DNA of 64,000 bases, taken from NCBI RefSeq assembly GCF_965363235.1, contig NC_134849.1:63445122-63509121 (forward strand), written 5' to 3'. The notes below the pieces were generated by a model. That model made no database searches. It was not told the origin of the DNA and saw nothing but the letters and a program-made list of their open reading frames with translations. Shown in pieces: positions 35,729 through 48,707 of this stretch (position 1 is its first letter; the number at the start of each line of letters is the position of its first letter). The position numbers were made by a program, and so were the translations under genes. The stretch is from Mytilus galloprovincialis. Taxonomy: Eukaryota; Mollusca; Bivalvia; Mytilida; Mytilidae.

Positions 35729-36390
35729 TTAACTCATCATATAAACCAGGGCTAAATTTTGTATATACGCCAGATGCGCGTTTCGTGTACAAAAGACTCA
35801 TCAGTGACGCTCGAATCCAAAAAAGTTAAAAGGCCAAATAAAGTACGAAGTTGAAGTGCATTGAGGACCAAAATTCCTAAAAGTTTTGCCAAATACAGCT
35901 AAGGTAATCTATGCCTGAGGTAGAAAAGCCTTAGTATTTCAAAAATTCAAAATTTTGTAAACAGTTAATTTATAAATATAACCATATCAATGATAATTCA
36001 TGTCCGCACAAAAGTGCTGACTACTGGGCTGGTGATACCCTCGGGAAAATAAATCTCTACCAGCACTGGCATCGACCCAGTGGTAGTAATTAACTCATCA
36101 TAGATACCAGGACTAAATTTTGTGTATACGCCAGACGCGCGTTTCGTCTACAAAAGACTCATCAGTGACGCTCGAATCCAAAAAAGTTAAAAGGCCAAAA
36201 AAATACGAAGTTGAAGAGCATTGAGGACCAAAAATCCTAAAAGTTTAGCCAAATACAGCTAAGGTAATCTATGCCTGAGATAGAAAAGCCTTAGTATTTC
36301 AAAAATTCAAAATTTTGTAAACAATTAATTTATAAATATAACCATATCAATGATAATTCATGTCCGCACAAAAGTGCTTACTACTGGATA
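35725..36390 (+). repeat. Family D repeat, two tandem copies (period ~359 bp)
   Basis: TTAACTCATCATA, ACGCCAGA(T/C)GCGCGTTTCG, GACTCATCAGTGACGCTCG and GGTAATCTATGCCTGAG occur twice, 359 bp apart, with few differences. Confidence 0.8.
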
Positions 36391-37019
36391 CATCACTCTA
36401 TATAGCGTTATAAGAGATAATATGAGTCAAATATCTTGCTATATCGTAAACTGGTAAATTTGGCGTCGGAATATTTTTGGCGGTTTTCTCTCAAAAGACA
36501 TGTTTTATTTTTGTGCGTGTAATTTTGGTGCTTCGTCCAATTGATATGTTTAATTTTAGAACAGCAGTAAGCAAGCTCATACATATTTGTCTTTATTAAC
36601 CCCTTTTTTGAGAAACTATTATTGAATTTCCCAAAAAACTATAAACACGATAAAATTATCTAAATGAAGGAGTAGGATATGGATGCAATTTCAAACAATT
36701 TCGTAAACGTGGTTTAAAGGTAAAATAATCTTAAACATTGAAATCACTTTTTAAATAGATTATTTATTTTTCACAAATATCATTTAAAATAAACTTAAAT
36801 TATCTCTATTGCAGTACATGTTAATCTATTGTTATTTTGTTGTTAATGATTCAAATTTTAATCTTTATGCAAGTTATGCCTCTGGCAGTACATACCAATT
36901 GATTAAAAATAAAGGATTACAAGAAGTTTTGATATTGATTTTAATTTTTGTACTTTCATCGGAGGCACCAAATAAAACAAAATTAAACTACAACCAACAT
37001 TACCCAAGGTAAAATTGGT
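36391..37019. other. Stretch without recognised features
   Basis: AT-rich. ATGGATGCAATTTCAAAC at 36678 before a GTAAAC could be a short start exon in phase 0 for the downstream gene, but support is too thin to call. Confidence 0.3.
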
Positions 37020-37560
37020 ATAAAATGTCAAATACGTATCCCTGTTGGGTTATGAGAGAAAATGTCTGGACAGTTTATGAAGTACCTTCAGAATGCTTGC
37101 TTGCAATATCAAATTCATAATACTATAGGGATTTAAGGAGAGAAATATTGGGCAGTTAATATGTAGTACCTTCATAGTACGCGTTAACAATATAAAAGAC
37201 ATAACCCTTAAGGGTTATTAAAGGAAATATTGGCTATACATGTAGAACCATCAAACTGATATAAACAATCTCAAATATATAAGTAAACTCTTTAGGGTTA
37301 TGGGAGGAAATATGCGGCCGTTAGTATGTTGAACCTTCAGAGTGTTTGGTTGCAATTTCAAATACATAACCCTGTAGGGATATTATAAGAAACGTTTGGC
37401 GTTTATATGTAGTACCTTCAGAACGTCAAATTCACAACACTTCAGGGTTATCAAAGGAAACATTGGACATTTAAAATGTAGTACATTTTAAATGTTTGTT
37501 TGCAATGTCGTTTACACAACCCTACAGGGTTATCAGAGGAAATAGTGCGCAGTAATATTA
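37020..37560 (+). repeat. Degenerate tandem array, unit ~80-100 bp
   Basis: About six units with TAGTACCTTCAGAATG, TTGCAATGTCAAATACATAA and CCCT(G/A)TAGGG(T/A)TTAT. Same family as 35616-35728. Confidence 0.6.
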
Positions 37561-37878
37561 CAGGGACAAAGCAGGTGTTATCTCCCTTTACGATTGTTAG
37601 TCTCATTTTTGTTGAATTAGACATATCTATTATATGTTTAAACGTGTCAACTGATACAACACACTTATGTAATCCAATAGTTTGTGTTCTTTTTTGTTAG
37701 ATTACTCACTATTGTATAATCCACATCCCTTTCCATTCAGTCTATAGAACACAAAGATAAAACACTGCCTTTTTCATATCGGCCCAGGTATCATCCCAAA
37801 ATACCCATTTAAGCTATAGAAGTTACTTGATGGGTGATATTAGTTGAGGATGTTATCGGGGCCAATCGAGCTCACTAC

Positions 37879-38054
37879 ATGTTAACGCCGCGTTAACTGT
37901 GCGTTAACTCCGAAATTTCAGTAGACATAAAAAGTAAACGGGCGTTTACTTTCGCGTTTACTTCCGCGTTAACGCAAAAACGGCGCGTCTTCTAATTTTG
38001 TTATGAGTATACGGGCGCTTACTTTTGCGTTTACTTCCGCGTTAACATTGTTTG
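37879..38054. repeat. GTTAACGC/GTTTACGC motif cluster, left
   Basis: Dense variants of GCGTTAAC and GCGTTTACTT, e.g. ATGTTAACGCCGCGTTAAC and CGTTTACTTCCGCGTTAAC, with CG content far above the surroundings. A matching cluster lies at 43622-43843, mostly in inverse orientation. Confidence 0.55.
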
Positions 38055-39025
38055 CATCAATTTAGAGTGTTAGCATGTCCTTTTTTTATTCAAAATATTT
38101 AAATGTAAAAACACTTCAGTAGTTGTCATACCTCAAACTGACTCGAATACCAAAATTATTTGTCCGCATCAACCAAAACTGACCATATTTGCACTTTATT
38201 ATGTAAATCTTTATAGCCGCATAAGTAAATGAGTTATATTTCCATGTAAGGATGGATTGTATAATACAAATGATAGCAATATTGACACATAATGACTAAA
38301 AAAAGATATTCGCGTCAATTTAGAGTGCCAGTATGACTTCATTTTATTCAAAATATTGAATTGTAAACCAATTTCAGTACTTTTCATACCTCAAACTGAC
38401 TTGTATAACAAATTGATTTGTCTGCATCAACCAAAACTGACCATATTTGCACTTTATTATGTAAATCTTTATAGCCGCACAGTAAATGAGTTATATTTTC
38501 ATGTAGGGATGGATTGTTTAATAACAATGATAGCAATATGGCACATAATGACTCAAATATTTTGTTACACATGAATTAAGAGTGACAGCATGTCCTCTTT
38601 TTATTTTGAATATTGAATCGTAAACAAATTTCAGTAGTTTTCACACATCAGACTGACTCGAATAACAAAATTATTTGTCAGCATCAACCAAAACTGACCA
38701 AATTTTAACTTTTTTATGTAAATCTTTATAGCCGCATAGTAAATGAGTCATATTTTCTTGTAAGGATAGATAGTATAATACAAATGATAGCAAAATTGGC
38801 ACATAATGACTCAAAAATTAAGTTCGCATCAATTAAGAGTGCCAGCATGTCCTATTTATTTTCAAAATATTCAATCGTCAACAAATTAAGTAGTTTTTCA
38901 TACCTCAGACTGACTCAAATAACAAAATTATCTGTCTGCATCAACCAAAACTGACCACATTTGCACTTTATCATGTAAATCCTTACAGTTGCATAGTAAA
39001 TCAGTAATATTTTGATGTCAGTAGT
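38054..39025 (+). repeat. Tandem array, about four copies of a ~257-bp unit
   Basis: Each unit holds GCATCAACCAAAACTGACCA, ATGTAAATCTTTATAGCCGC and AGTGCCAGCATGTCC; the last mark recurs at about 38064, 38324, 38581 and 38838. The last unit is partial. 39026-39522 shows nothing. Confidence 0.85.
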
Positions 39026-39522
39026 TCTTGATGGAGTGTATTTTAAACTAAACTATTTAACAGCATCATTTAACACTCATATGCCCGATTCATGTACACT
39101 GTACTTAATAATGAAAAGTATGAGTAGTTCTCATTTTGGAATAGTATACTGTTAATATATTATGTAAGTTGATTTATTTTTATAAGATCGTAACGTCCAG
39201 TGGCTATATTTCATTCATGTTGAAATCGAATATGTGTTTCGGACGTCGCAAATATCATTTATAATCGTTATGGATAAATCTGTCTAAATTGAAGAGATGG
39301 TACAAATGTACATAGTTATACAACATTTTATCAATATCTCTTGCAATACACTGTACAATTTCCGTTTGAACATTTGGCAAAAAAGAAGCTGAAATCATGT
39401 AAATCCATGTGAATTACTATAAAAATTATTGTATTAAATGCATCGAGCTAGGAATTCGAAGAGACAGTTAAAAATGGGAAACGAAGCAACGTAAACAATG
39501 ATGTTTATTTCCCTTATACAAA

Positions 39523-42500
39523 TAGTCCGGCCGATCGGTGAAAAAATTGCTCAAATAATAAGGAAAGCAACAAGTTTTGCATGGTGGTACATTTTGGTGT
39601 ACTGAGCAATATTACCTATGGACCCACACTCAAAATTCAATATGGCGGCTTATTTCAAGATGGCCGCTATACATTCTAAAATATTTTCCAGTATTGCACA
39701 AACCACGGTGGATTTGATGCTGGAAGCATAAAATTCAACATGTTTGAATGATTTGGTGTTCTTAGCAATATTTTGTTTTGATCTATCTTTGAAATTCAAA
39801 ATGACGGCTATTTTCAAAATGGCTGCCTTGAAAAAATGCAAATATTCATGATTGAGAATTGACCTGATTTTAATCATTTCATCAAAGTATAGTGTCATTT
39901 AGTCTCTTTTCCAGTTCTGTCCTTTTGATTTTCCCTGGCTTGTCATTTCACATACTAAGAAGTAGCTTTCATAAAAATCTGCAGTAGCAGTTTTCATCAA
40001 AAGCTACATTTTTTTTTGTTTTAGGTCACACATAAAAAAAATCTGATTTGAGATTTATCTGCCGTGAGATATTATTCATTGCCTATCTTATTTCTTGGTT
40101 TGCAATATTTTGCAACTTGAGATATTATACTGTGATTTGTGAATTGTATAACAACAAATCAGTGAAATGGCAGGAATTGGGGACAAGAATATTGAAATGG
40201 CAGAAACTGAATCACTTTGGGGTATGGAGAATCCCAAAGCTGAAGACCTTTTAAGAGAGGACAACTCAGAAATGACTATTCAACAATTGTACCAAGATTA
40301 TTTAGCAGATAAGAAATCTAATGCGCAAAGAACAGCTGAGATTAACCACAACATAAAACAGAGCTAAGCGCGAATTGATAACATATTTTTTGGTCTCATA
40401 ACGATGCAAGCTGAACAGAAAAAGGAAATGCATTTTAATAATGAACATATGGGAGCAATATATCAGCAACTTCAGCAGTCTGAACATAGACTACAAGGCT
40501 AGTGGTAAGCGCTTGGCGTAATTGACGATCAGACTAATGGGAAATTCAATGCTGTGGTGAGACGGATGGAAGAGCTAACAGCAACTGAGGTAGGAGACAT
40601 TATTCAATTTAAAAGTGCATTTGAACATGAGGATACTTTCCAAAAATTGCATCTGTTGTAAGTGAACTAGTGGAGACAAATGGGAGAGGCGAAATAAAGA
40701 GGTAAAAAATCCTGCAATGAACACATCATCTAAGCCAAAATTTTACCATAGCCAGTACAACGCAAGGACAACAAAAGTACATAACAAACTCCCTGCCTTG
40801 GATCTTTCTCCGATTAATTCACATGAACCATCAACCGTACCAACTCTGTTGAATACAAATTTAGTGTCTTCACCTAAAGTCGGAAGTCCTATGTCAGTGC
40901 CAATTGCCCTGATGATTAATTTCAAATTATTTAACAACAACCTCCTTTAAAGAACAGAAACCTCTAGTACTGATCAAGGATACAAGCAAATGGCTAATGT
41001 GTCTCCTTACTAACACTTACAATCTACTACAAATCAATCATATTTGGTTCAGAGCAGCACACCATTACAGAAACAGTTGGCTGCAAGTGGATCTATCAAG
41101 TTTCTCCAATGCTGACTGCAGTGCCTACAAACAGTATCATCCCTGTCGAGTCAATGGCAAATCCTCCTCCTCCAACATTTACTACTCCATCTATGACAAC
41201 ATCATCAGCTCCTGGAGCCATAACAGCAAGCTAACTCCCCTGACAGATTCCGGAAAGGGCAAACAAAACCATAAGAGATTGACATCAGTTCTTATTCAGA
41301 CCCCTCTGTAGAGAGAGAATATACACGATGGCAAAAAAAATATTGTGCAAGAAACCTGAGTCGAAGCCCACAGCTCCCAAAAAATTCAAATATTCAATGG
41401 AAGAGATGACTTGGGAGGCGTTTATTTACCAACTTCAACAGACTACCAGTAGACGACCATGGCAAAGCAGGAAACAGGTGTGTAGTCTCTTAGATGCCTG
41501 GCTGATGTTGCCTTGGAGTACTATCGCAAGGTAAACACAGATGATGATTGCAAGACCTTAAGAAAAGCATTGAAGCAGCGCTTCAGGAAGAAAGACACTC
41601 AGACCGGATTGGAACCGCAGCATTCCTCCGAGGATGTAAAGATAAAGATTCTGCAAGGCATGTAATAGAGAGGAACCCAGAAACGACCAAAGAGGTGTAT
41701 AGACAATTGGAAACCTCAATTTCCAACCAGATGGCGATATATGGACCAAAAAGTGCCAATAATGTCCATCGGCAAGTCTTCTTTGCTGATGTCGTAGTAT
41801 CATCGACCGATAAAGGGAATATGAGCAGTCCTTTGGAAAATGAAATGCGTAACCTCACTCAAATTGTCACAAAACTAGCTGATGTTATGCTTTCAACTAA
41901 TCAGCGTAACCGTGGATTGGCCGATCAATATAACCTTGGGCCTTCTGATCAATATAATCGTGGAAAATCACCAGATCAATGGAAGATCACCTGATAAATA
42001 TACACGTGGAATATCCCCATAGCAATATAATCGCGGTAGATCGCCAGCTAGAAATACTTTCAAGTGTAATGCCTATCGACCAGCAACAACCTCACCAAGC
42101 CATAAATGATTAAGTACCACAGGACAACGGTCAGCATCTCCACGGACAAACTCCAGAAATCCCAGTTATTTCAGGCAACGGTCACCTTCACCAGGATACA
42201 GAGCAAATCAAAGCAAACAACGAAGTCTTGAAACAACAACGGGTCAGACCAGGAGGCCAACGCTTGATTCCTAAGTATCTTTGCCTCGTCCGATATTGAC
42301 ACCAAGACTTATCATTAGAAAAAGCCTAGCAGTACGAGGTATTATATATGACCAGAATGTGAGCATAAATATATTAATGTGCACACTGTTGCAATGATAA
42401 CATTAGTGAATAAGAAAATATTTTCAGTAGATATTGAAGATTCTGAGACCGTAACGGTATGTGGTTTGGATGAACAGCTGCTTACAGGGAAAATTAGAAA

Positions 42501-43345
42501 GAACACCTCTCTCGACATAGATAGAGTAAACATACATTGGGAGATATGCAAAGCGCTCTTTACAGACAATGTTATACTTGGGCTAGATATTGTGGACACA
42601 TTGGGCGCAGTGATAAATCTGAGCACTCCCGTACTTACAATCAATAACAAAGTGATAAATGCGGCATTTGTCGAAGTTACGCCAAACTCTGAAATGACTA
42701 TTGCCATTAAAACTAATAAAAGTGCTGACCAGGAGTTCAATTAAGAACCATGCCCGCTGACTCGTTGGAAAAGGAAATAGTTGTCCCTTATACATTTTGA
42801 ATGATGGCAATCGTCACATCCGCCTGAAGAAAGCTACACCTATATTGCTTACATAATTCGACGATATAGTGGATAAGACAAGACGGTAAGACGTGGCATT
42901 GCCGAGACACTAGACAAGGTTTCCTCGATACGGCCTCAAAGTTCAGATAAGTTACCTAATATGTCTTTACATTATTTAACCGACCTATAACAATGTTCAA
43001 TCGACTCACTTCAACCTATTTCATTCCAACCGTTAAAACTGAAAGCGAGTAAAGAACAATTACAATAACATCTTACATATTGATTAATATTTTGATTTTC
43101 ACTTTTTGTTTTTGTATATGCAGCCATATTTGCAAATGTATGCGTTCTAGAAATAAGCAAACTATCTTATTTATATCTAAAAATTAATTGATAACAAATT
43201 CAAAAACATGAAGACCATTTTTAAGGATCATTACTTTAATAGCTAAAATCAAAGGGTATACTAACAAGAACTACTGTGCAAAGTTTCATGCTTTCCTCAT
43301 CAAACGAGCAATTCTGCTCTATATCTGCACCAATCGGCCGGACTA
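39523..43345. mobile_element. Unit with TA-flanked inverted ends enclosing a gag/protease fossil
   Basis: TA then GTCCGGCCGATCGGTG (39525-39540) mirrors CACCAATCGGCCGGAC then TA (43328-43345), with weaker inverted similarity for a further ~40 bp. This looks like a DNA-transposon shell of about 3.8 kb; the gag/protease fossil lies inside it. Confidence 0.6.
40168..42745 (+). mobile_element. Fossil LTR-retrotransposon fragment: gag-like and protease-like parts
   Basis: Shows a gag-like region followed by a retropepsin-like end resembling Ty3/Gypsy-type elements. No reverse transcriptase, integrase or long terminal repeats were found. It is broken, with roughly five or more breaks, and looks old. 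Confidence 0.6.
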
Positions 43346-43621
43346 AAATATTTTTCCGATGTGTAGGATAACCTTTCTATCGGCCTCGATATTTGTACAG
43401 ATAACTTTAAAAAGAAAATAAGAAAATCTGCTATCAGTAAAGTTACAGGAAATATTTTTTTTAAATTGAATATAATTAATATTTTGAATCAAAATTAAGT
43501 GTTTTTTAATTGTTCTGGTTTGAAACACATAGACGTAAAATATTAAGATGAAAGTCGTTTTTATGAAATAAATGTTCAAATGAACACGAAGTTTATTTCT
43601 TAATTTACACAATCAGTTATC

Positions 43622-43843
43622 GCGAAAAGTAAACGCGCTTTTCCTTCCAAGTGCACGTAAAAACACATTAATGAAATCTGTAGTAAACACCCGTTTACTA
43701 CTGACTAAACAGACACAGAGTAGGCGCCCGTTCACTCGGGTAGACAGTAGAAATTTCCATTTTGACCGCGTTAACGTAATACTAGTAAACGCGAACATTG
43801 AAGTTTACTAACAAAACATGTGCACGCCGCGTTAACTTTATGT
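43622..43843. repeat. GTTAACGC/GTTTACGC motif cluster, right
   Basis: Contains AGTAAACGCG, CACCCGTTTACTACTGAC, GACCGCGTTAACGT and CACGCCGCGTTAAC. Its complement resembles 37879-38054 (AGTAAACGGGYGTTTACT; GAAATTTCNNTAG). May mark the right edge of a ~6-kb composite. Confidence 0.5.
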
Positions 43844-44027
43844 AATGCTTGGTCTGCACCCAACTGTACCCAATGTATGAAAGCATTAAACCTAATAACC
43901 CAATATTAGCCCAACCTAATCACGTAACATTTAATAATGGTTATCAGCCTGATTGTGAATGTATGGCTAGTTTTCTACCGCTCTTTTAGCAAATATGATC
44001 CTTATTAGGACTTGCTATTAAAAAAAA

Positions 44028-44395
44028 GATGTGGTATGATTACCAATGAGACAACTTTTAGCAAGATACTAAATGACAGAGAAAGGAACAAATATAGGTC
44101 GACGTAGTACGGCCTTCAACCATTAGCAAATCCCATACAGCATAGTCAGGTATAGGAGGCCCCGGATAAAAAGAAGGCAAAACAATCAAAACGAGAAAAC
44201 TAAAAGCCTAATGTATGTACAAAATAATTTTCAAAAATCAAATATGTACCACAGCAATTTAACAACGCTCCTGACTTGGGACAGGCCCATAGATAGAAAT
44301 GTGTCGGGGTTAAACATGTTAGCGGTCGCCCAACCGTTCCGATAACCTGGAACAGTGGTGAAACAGTACAACATAAAAATAAACTATGATAATCC
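44028..44395 (+). repeat. Family A repeat
   Basis: Begins AAGATGTGGTATGATTACC and ends near ACAGTACAACATAAAAATAA, including GGGGTTAAACATGTTAGCGG. Confidence 0.75.
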
Positions 44396-44474
44396 GCCTA
44401 TTCCATGATCTCATTATAATCTACATTTTGAATGTTATTAATTTGTCATTCGCAATTACAAAATTTTAATCCTA

Positions 44475-44835
44475 ATATCTATGTTGGGTTTATTTACAAC
44501 CACTTGGTCCTTGACACTGCTGGTGGAGTTTTTATTCTCCGAGGATATCACCAGACCAGTAGTCTGCACTTATGTGTTGAAATGAATAATCATTGATATG
44601 GTCATAATTAAAAATAATTGTAAACAAAACTTTAAATTTTTGAATGCTAAGGCTTTTCCACCTACCGAAAAGATTACCTGAGCTGTATTTGGCAAACGTT
44701 TTCAGATTATGCTCCTCAATGCTCCTCAATTTCGAACGTTAATAGGCCCTTTCTACTTTTTTTTCGAGGTGAATCGTCACTGATGCGTCTTTTATAAACG
44801 AAACGCGCGTCTTGTGCAAATGCAAAACTTCAATC
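44475..44835 (-). repeat. Family D repeat
   Basis: Complement order of 5636-5885; GAATCGTCACTGATGCGTC and ACGAAACGCGCGTCTTGTG near its right part. Directly precedes ankyrin exon B1. Confidence 0.7.
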
Positions 44836-44893
44836 TTGAGATATATGATGAGTTTATTTAACTGTAAAAGTAAAATCTGTGTTTTACTTACAG

Positions 44894-44974
44894 AAACTTA
44901 TCACCGCTTCTCGGGATGGAAATGTACACGATGTGAAAATATGGCTAGGAAATGGAGCAGATATTGACTTTGAA
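44894..44974 (+). CDS. Ankyrin exon B1
   Basis: 27 codons starting KLITASRDGNVHDVK and ending NGADIDFE, a copy of exon 28379-28462. Acceptor CTTACAG, donor GTAGGTAC. Confidence 0.82.
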
Positions 44975-47900
44975 GTAGGTACAGAAGTAACATCTGAACC
45001 ATTAATAATAGAGCAAAATACTTACATACAAAAATAACACATACACCTATAGATGAATTCAGAACATAGTAGATATCACTGATCTCAATCAATATTAATC
45101 TAAAGGTTACTACATTATACAGCAAATTGTAATAGAATAAAAACAACTACATGTTACTTCTAAACTGTAATAAAATAAAACACATATTATACAAATTACT
45201 TAAAAATACAGCAAATAGTAATAGAATGAAAGCGTGGCGGAAGATATCAGAGGAACATTCAAACTCACGGATTTAAAACAAACTGACAACGCCATGACTA
45301 AAAAAGAACACAAGACACAACATAAAATACTAAAGACTAAACAACACAATCCAATCAAAAATTGGGTATGATCTCATGTGTTCCAGGAGGGTAGCCAGAT
45401 CCTGATCCACATGTGGCATCTGTTGTATTTCATATGTTATAACAAACCCGGTAAATAGTCTCGTTTAAATTTGGTAGGTCAAATTCGTGAAAAGGGAACG
45501 GGATTGAAGTTACGACATAAGGAACATATCCAATATCATCTGTGAAACATATCTTCCGTAACGGTAACGTGATGGCGTCCGTAAAATTTACAAAGGGATG
45601 ATTTCAACGTCACTGTTTGGAACTCTTGGTTTAAAAGCTTCCCCGTGAGCAACAACCCTCTATCAAGGAAATCATGATAGAAAATACAAGCCCTGGCATA
45701 TCGTATTAATAGGGAGATATATACTTCGTATGCAGGCACTGCTTGAATGTTGCTACATAGAAATTAGACGTTCCCAATTTGGAAGCTGACATTATCTCTT
45801 TGGTCTTAAAGTTTTGTTGTGAACCGTACCTCATTGTCCCTTTCTAGATATAGGTCAAAATATATATGTATTTAATGAATCCTTTATCACAAGTTCGATA
45901 ACACAACTACAAATTACTTCAAGTACAACGAACTGTCACAGAATGAAACACATATACAAATTACTTCAAAATACAGAAAATTATATTGGAATAAAACACA
46001 AACGCAAGTTTCTTCAAACCACAATTCATTGTAAAAGATTAATACACAACCACAAGTTACTTCAAAATACGGCGGACTGTATCAGTATCAACACGATCTC
46101 ATATAACTTCAAAACACTGTCACTGTAACTGAATAAAACACAAATACAAGTTACTTCATCAGGTAGCAAATTGTAAAAGTATAAAGCAACACTACACATC
46201 ATAACTTCAAAATACGGGCAATAGTAACAATATCAAACACAACAACATGTTAATTCAACATAGTGCTGATTATACTAGTATTAAATCAAAACTGAATTGT
46301 ATAAAGTGTGTCTTTTTTCACTTGTATTATTGTGCTGAATCAGAAAATATGTCTTTTTATTTATTTACATGATGTGACTATTTGTTTTTAATTATATTTA
46401 ATATACTGCATTGTCCTATATATCATGCAATTGTTTACGTCCGTTGTTTAATTCCAGGAGTATGGAATGACAGCATTTATGTTTGCTTCCAGAGAAGGAC
46501 ACCTGGAGGTTACTCGTTTGTTACTTGAAAGCAATTGTGAGAAAGATATCACAGATGTATGTTATCTCCTCGATCTTATCACAGTCCACTTAACACTAAA
46601 TTATGTTGTAAATTAAACAGGTTTAATAGACAACAATTAATTGTTAAAATTATATTAGGGATCTCATTTTACTTGTCACCTCCTACTTGATCAATAAATT
46701 GATCGTCATTCTCAGTCATGTTAATAGAACCGATTTAATCATTATATTATCAAATACTTGCAAGGATTATATAAAATGCGATGTCGTTTTACTAAGAACA
46801 AACTTCTAATGAATACATTTATATGAATATTTCATACATTTGATGAAAACAATTGTGTTATCATGACATATCTGATGGAACTTCTAATATCTCACAAAAC
46901 ATGTGGTGTATTTGTTGTTTATACTACCGTTGCCTTTGTTTATGGACAATATGATGTGACAATACATTATTTTCATTTTTTAGCACTGATCCATATGAAA
47001 TATGTTTTGTAAAGTTTATCAGTTTTTATGTCAGTTGTAGAATATGTTGTATATTATTGATATAGCAAAGAATAGTACATATTATTTAATGTTATTTGTA
47101 TATTTTGTAGAGAGGGGGGAGAACAGCTTTACACCTAGCTGCTCAGTATGGACATGAACTGGTTACAAAATATTTAGTTGAACATGGCATGTTCAGTCCC
47201 TTGGTTAAAACACATCAGGTAATTGTTTATTGCACATGACCTGTGTTCCACTATTAAGTAATGAATTTTTAAAAACATGTATAAAACATGTTTGGTCAAA
47301 TGGATTCTTTTTTCGGTTCTATAGCATTGAATAGTTAAAGTCAAAAGTCCTTTAAATTGAACTTCAAATATGAAAATGTTTGGAAAACTTTGGTTATAAC
47401 TAGCTAAATTTTACTATAAAACTTATTAGCTTAGACTATTTTATCAGATAAATCTTTCATTTTTTTCCATCATTTGGCCAATTAGATGTACCAGAATTGT
47501 ATACTTTTATTAATATTTTAAATGTGTATAAATAATAGACTGACCAAATCCTTGTCCTTGTTGTTATGAAAACCAGCAGAAACAAACAAACAAACTGTTT
47601 AACTGCACATACACCAATCATGACAATACTTACAAAGATATAAAAATATTCTGAGCAATGCGTTGGCATACGTTCTTCGTGTTTCTTTATATATAACTAG
47701 ATGTTAACAAAAACTTGAGGTGGCAACGATGGTGACAATTTCTGGTGGGCAAAAAATATTATGAATAAACACTACTTGTACAAAATGTTGTAAATACGTT
47801 CAATTAGATGAAATAAAAATTGATTAATCATTTCACGTTGTTGCCAGTTGTAATATATTTTAGTGCAATGATTTGAAAAAGATGACCCTATGAAGACTGC

Positions 47901-48641
47901 AAATTTCTTTAAATTTCTGTATTCAAAAGAGGGACGAAAAATACAAAAGAGACAGCCAAATTAAGCTGTTTGGTGGCAGAGATACATACAATCTTCTCAG
48001 AATATATATCATTTTATTATTTTTACAATACCGGTGATACAATATTATGATAACAAAATTATATGCTGTAAATAACAGTTAACTGATAGAGGACGATGTG
48101 GAGGGTTATACAGATTAGAAAATTATGAATTAAAAAACACATTAAGAATGGAAATAATAACAAATAGGGAGCCAAAATATAAAGATTAGAAAGTAAACCG
48201 TTTTAAAAATGATTAAGAACTGTGAATAATGTGTTAAAAAACGAAAAAAAAGATAGCAATGAAGACCCCAAAATCCCATACCTCATAGCCCGCACGCAGA
48301 CATAGGGATGCATTTACCAATCCTCAAACTGCAAAAACGAACATTATATAGTTAACATCTATCGATTTAAAAATGAAATAAAATACAACACCATTCATCT
48401 GGTGCTTGTCTTACTAATTGTAAAAAGTCTTCTTTGTAATGAGAAGAACGCATTTTAAAAAAGCGTCTTTATTTCAGGGTAAGACCCCATATGACCTAGC
48501 AAATGAATTGAAACTGGGACAGTATAGCGAAGTGATGAAATACTTAAAGGTACGTACGGTGTTGAATAACAAATTCTTACACTACGCATCAATCAAGTAG
48601 AAAATAATTTGCAAAATCTCAGTTCTGTTTATGTATCGATT

Positions 48642-48707
<66 letters not shown>

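Noticed and set aside
36678-36701. Candidate start exon (ATGGATGCAATTTCAAAC...) for the ROCO-caspase gene
   Set aside because: The donor would be a weak GTAAAC and there is no upstream support; kept only as a remark.
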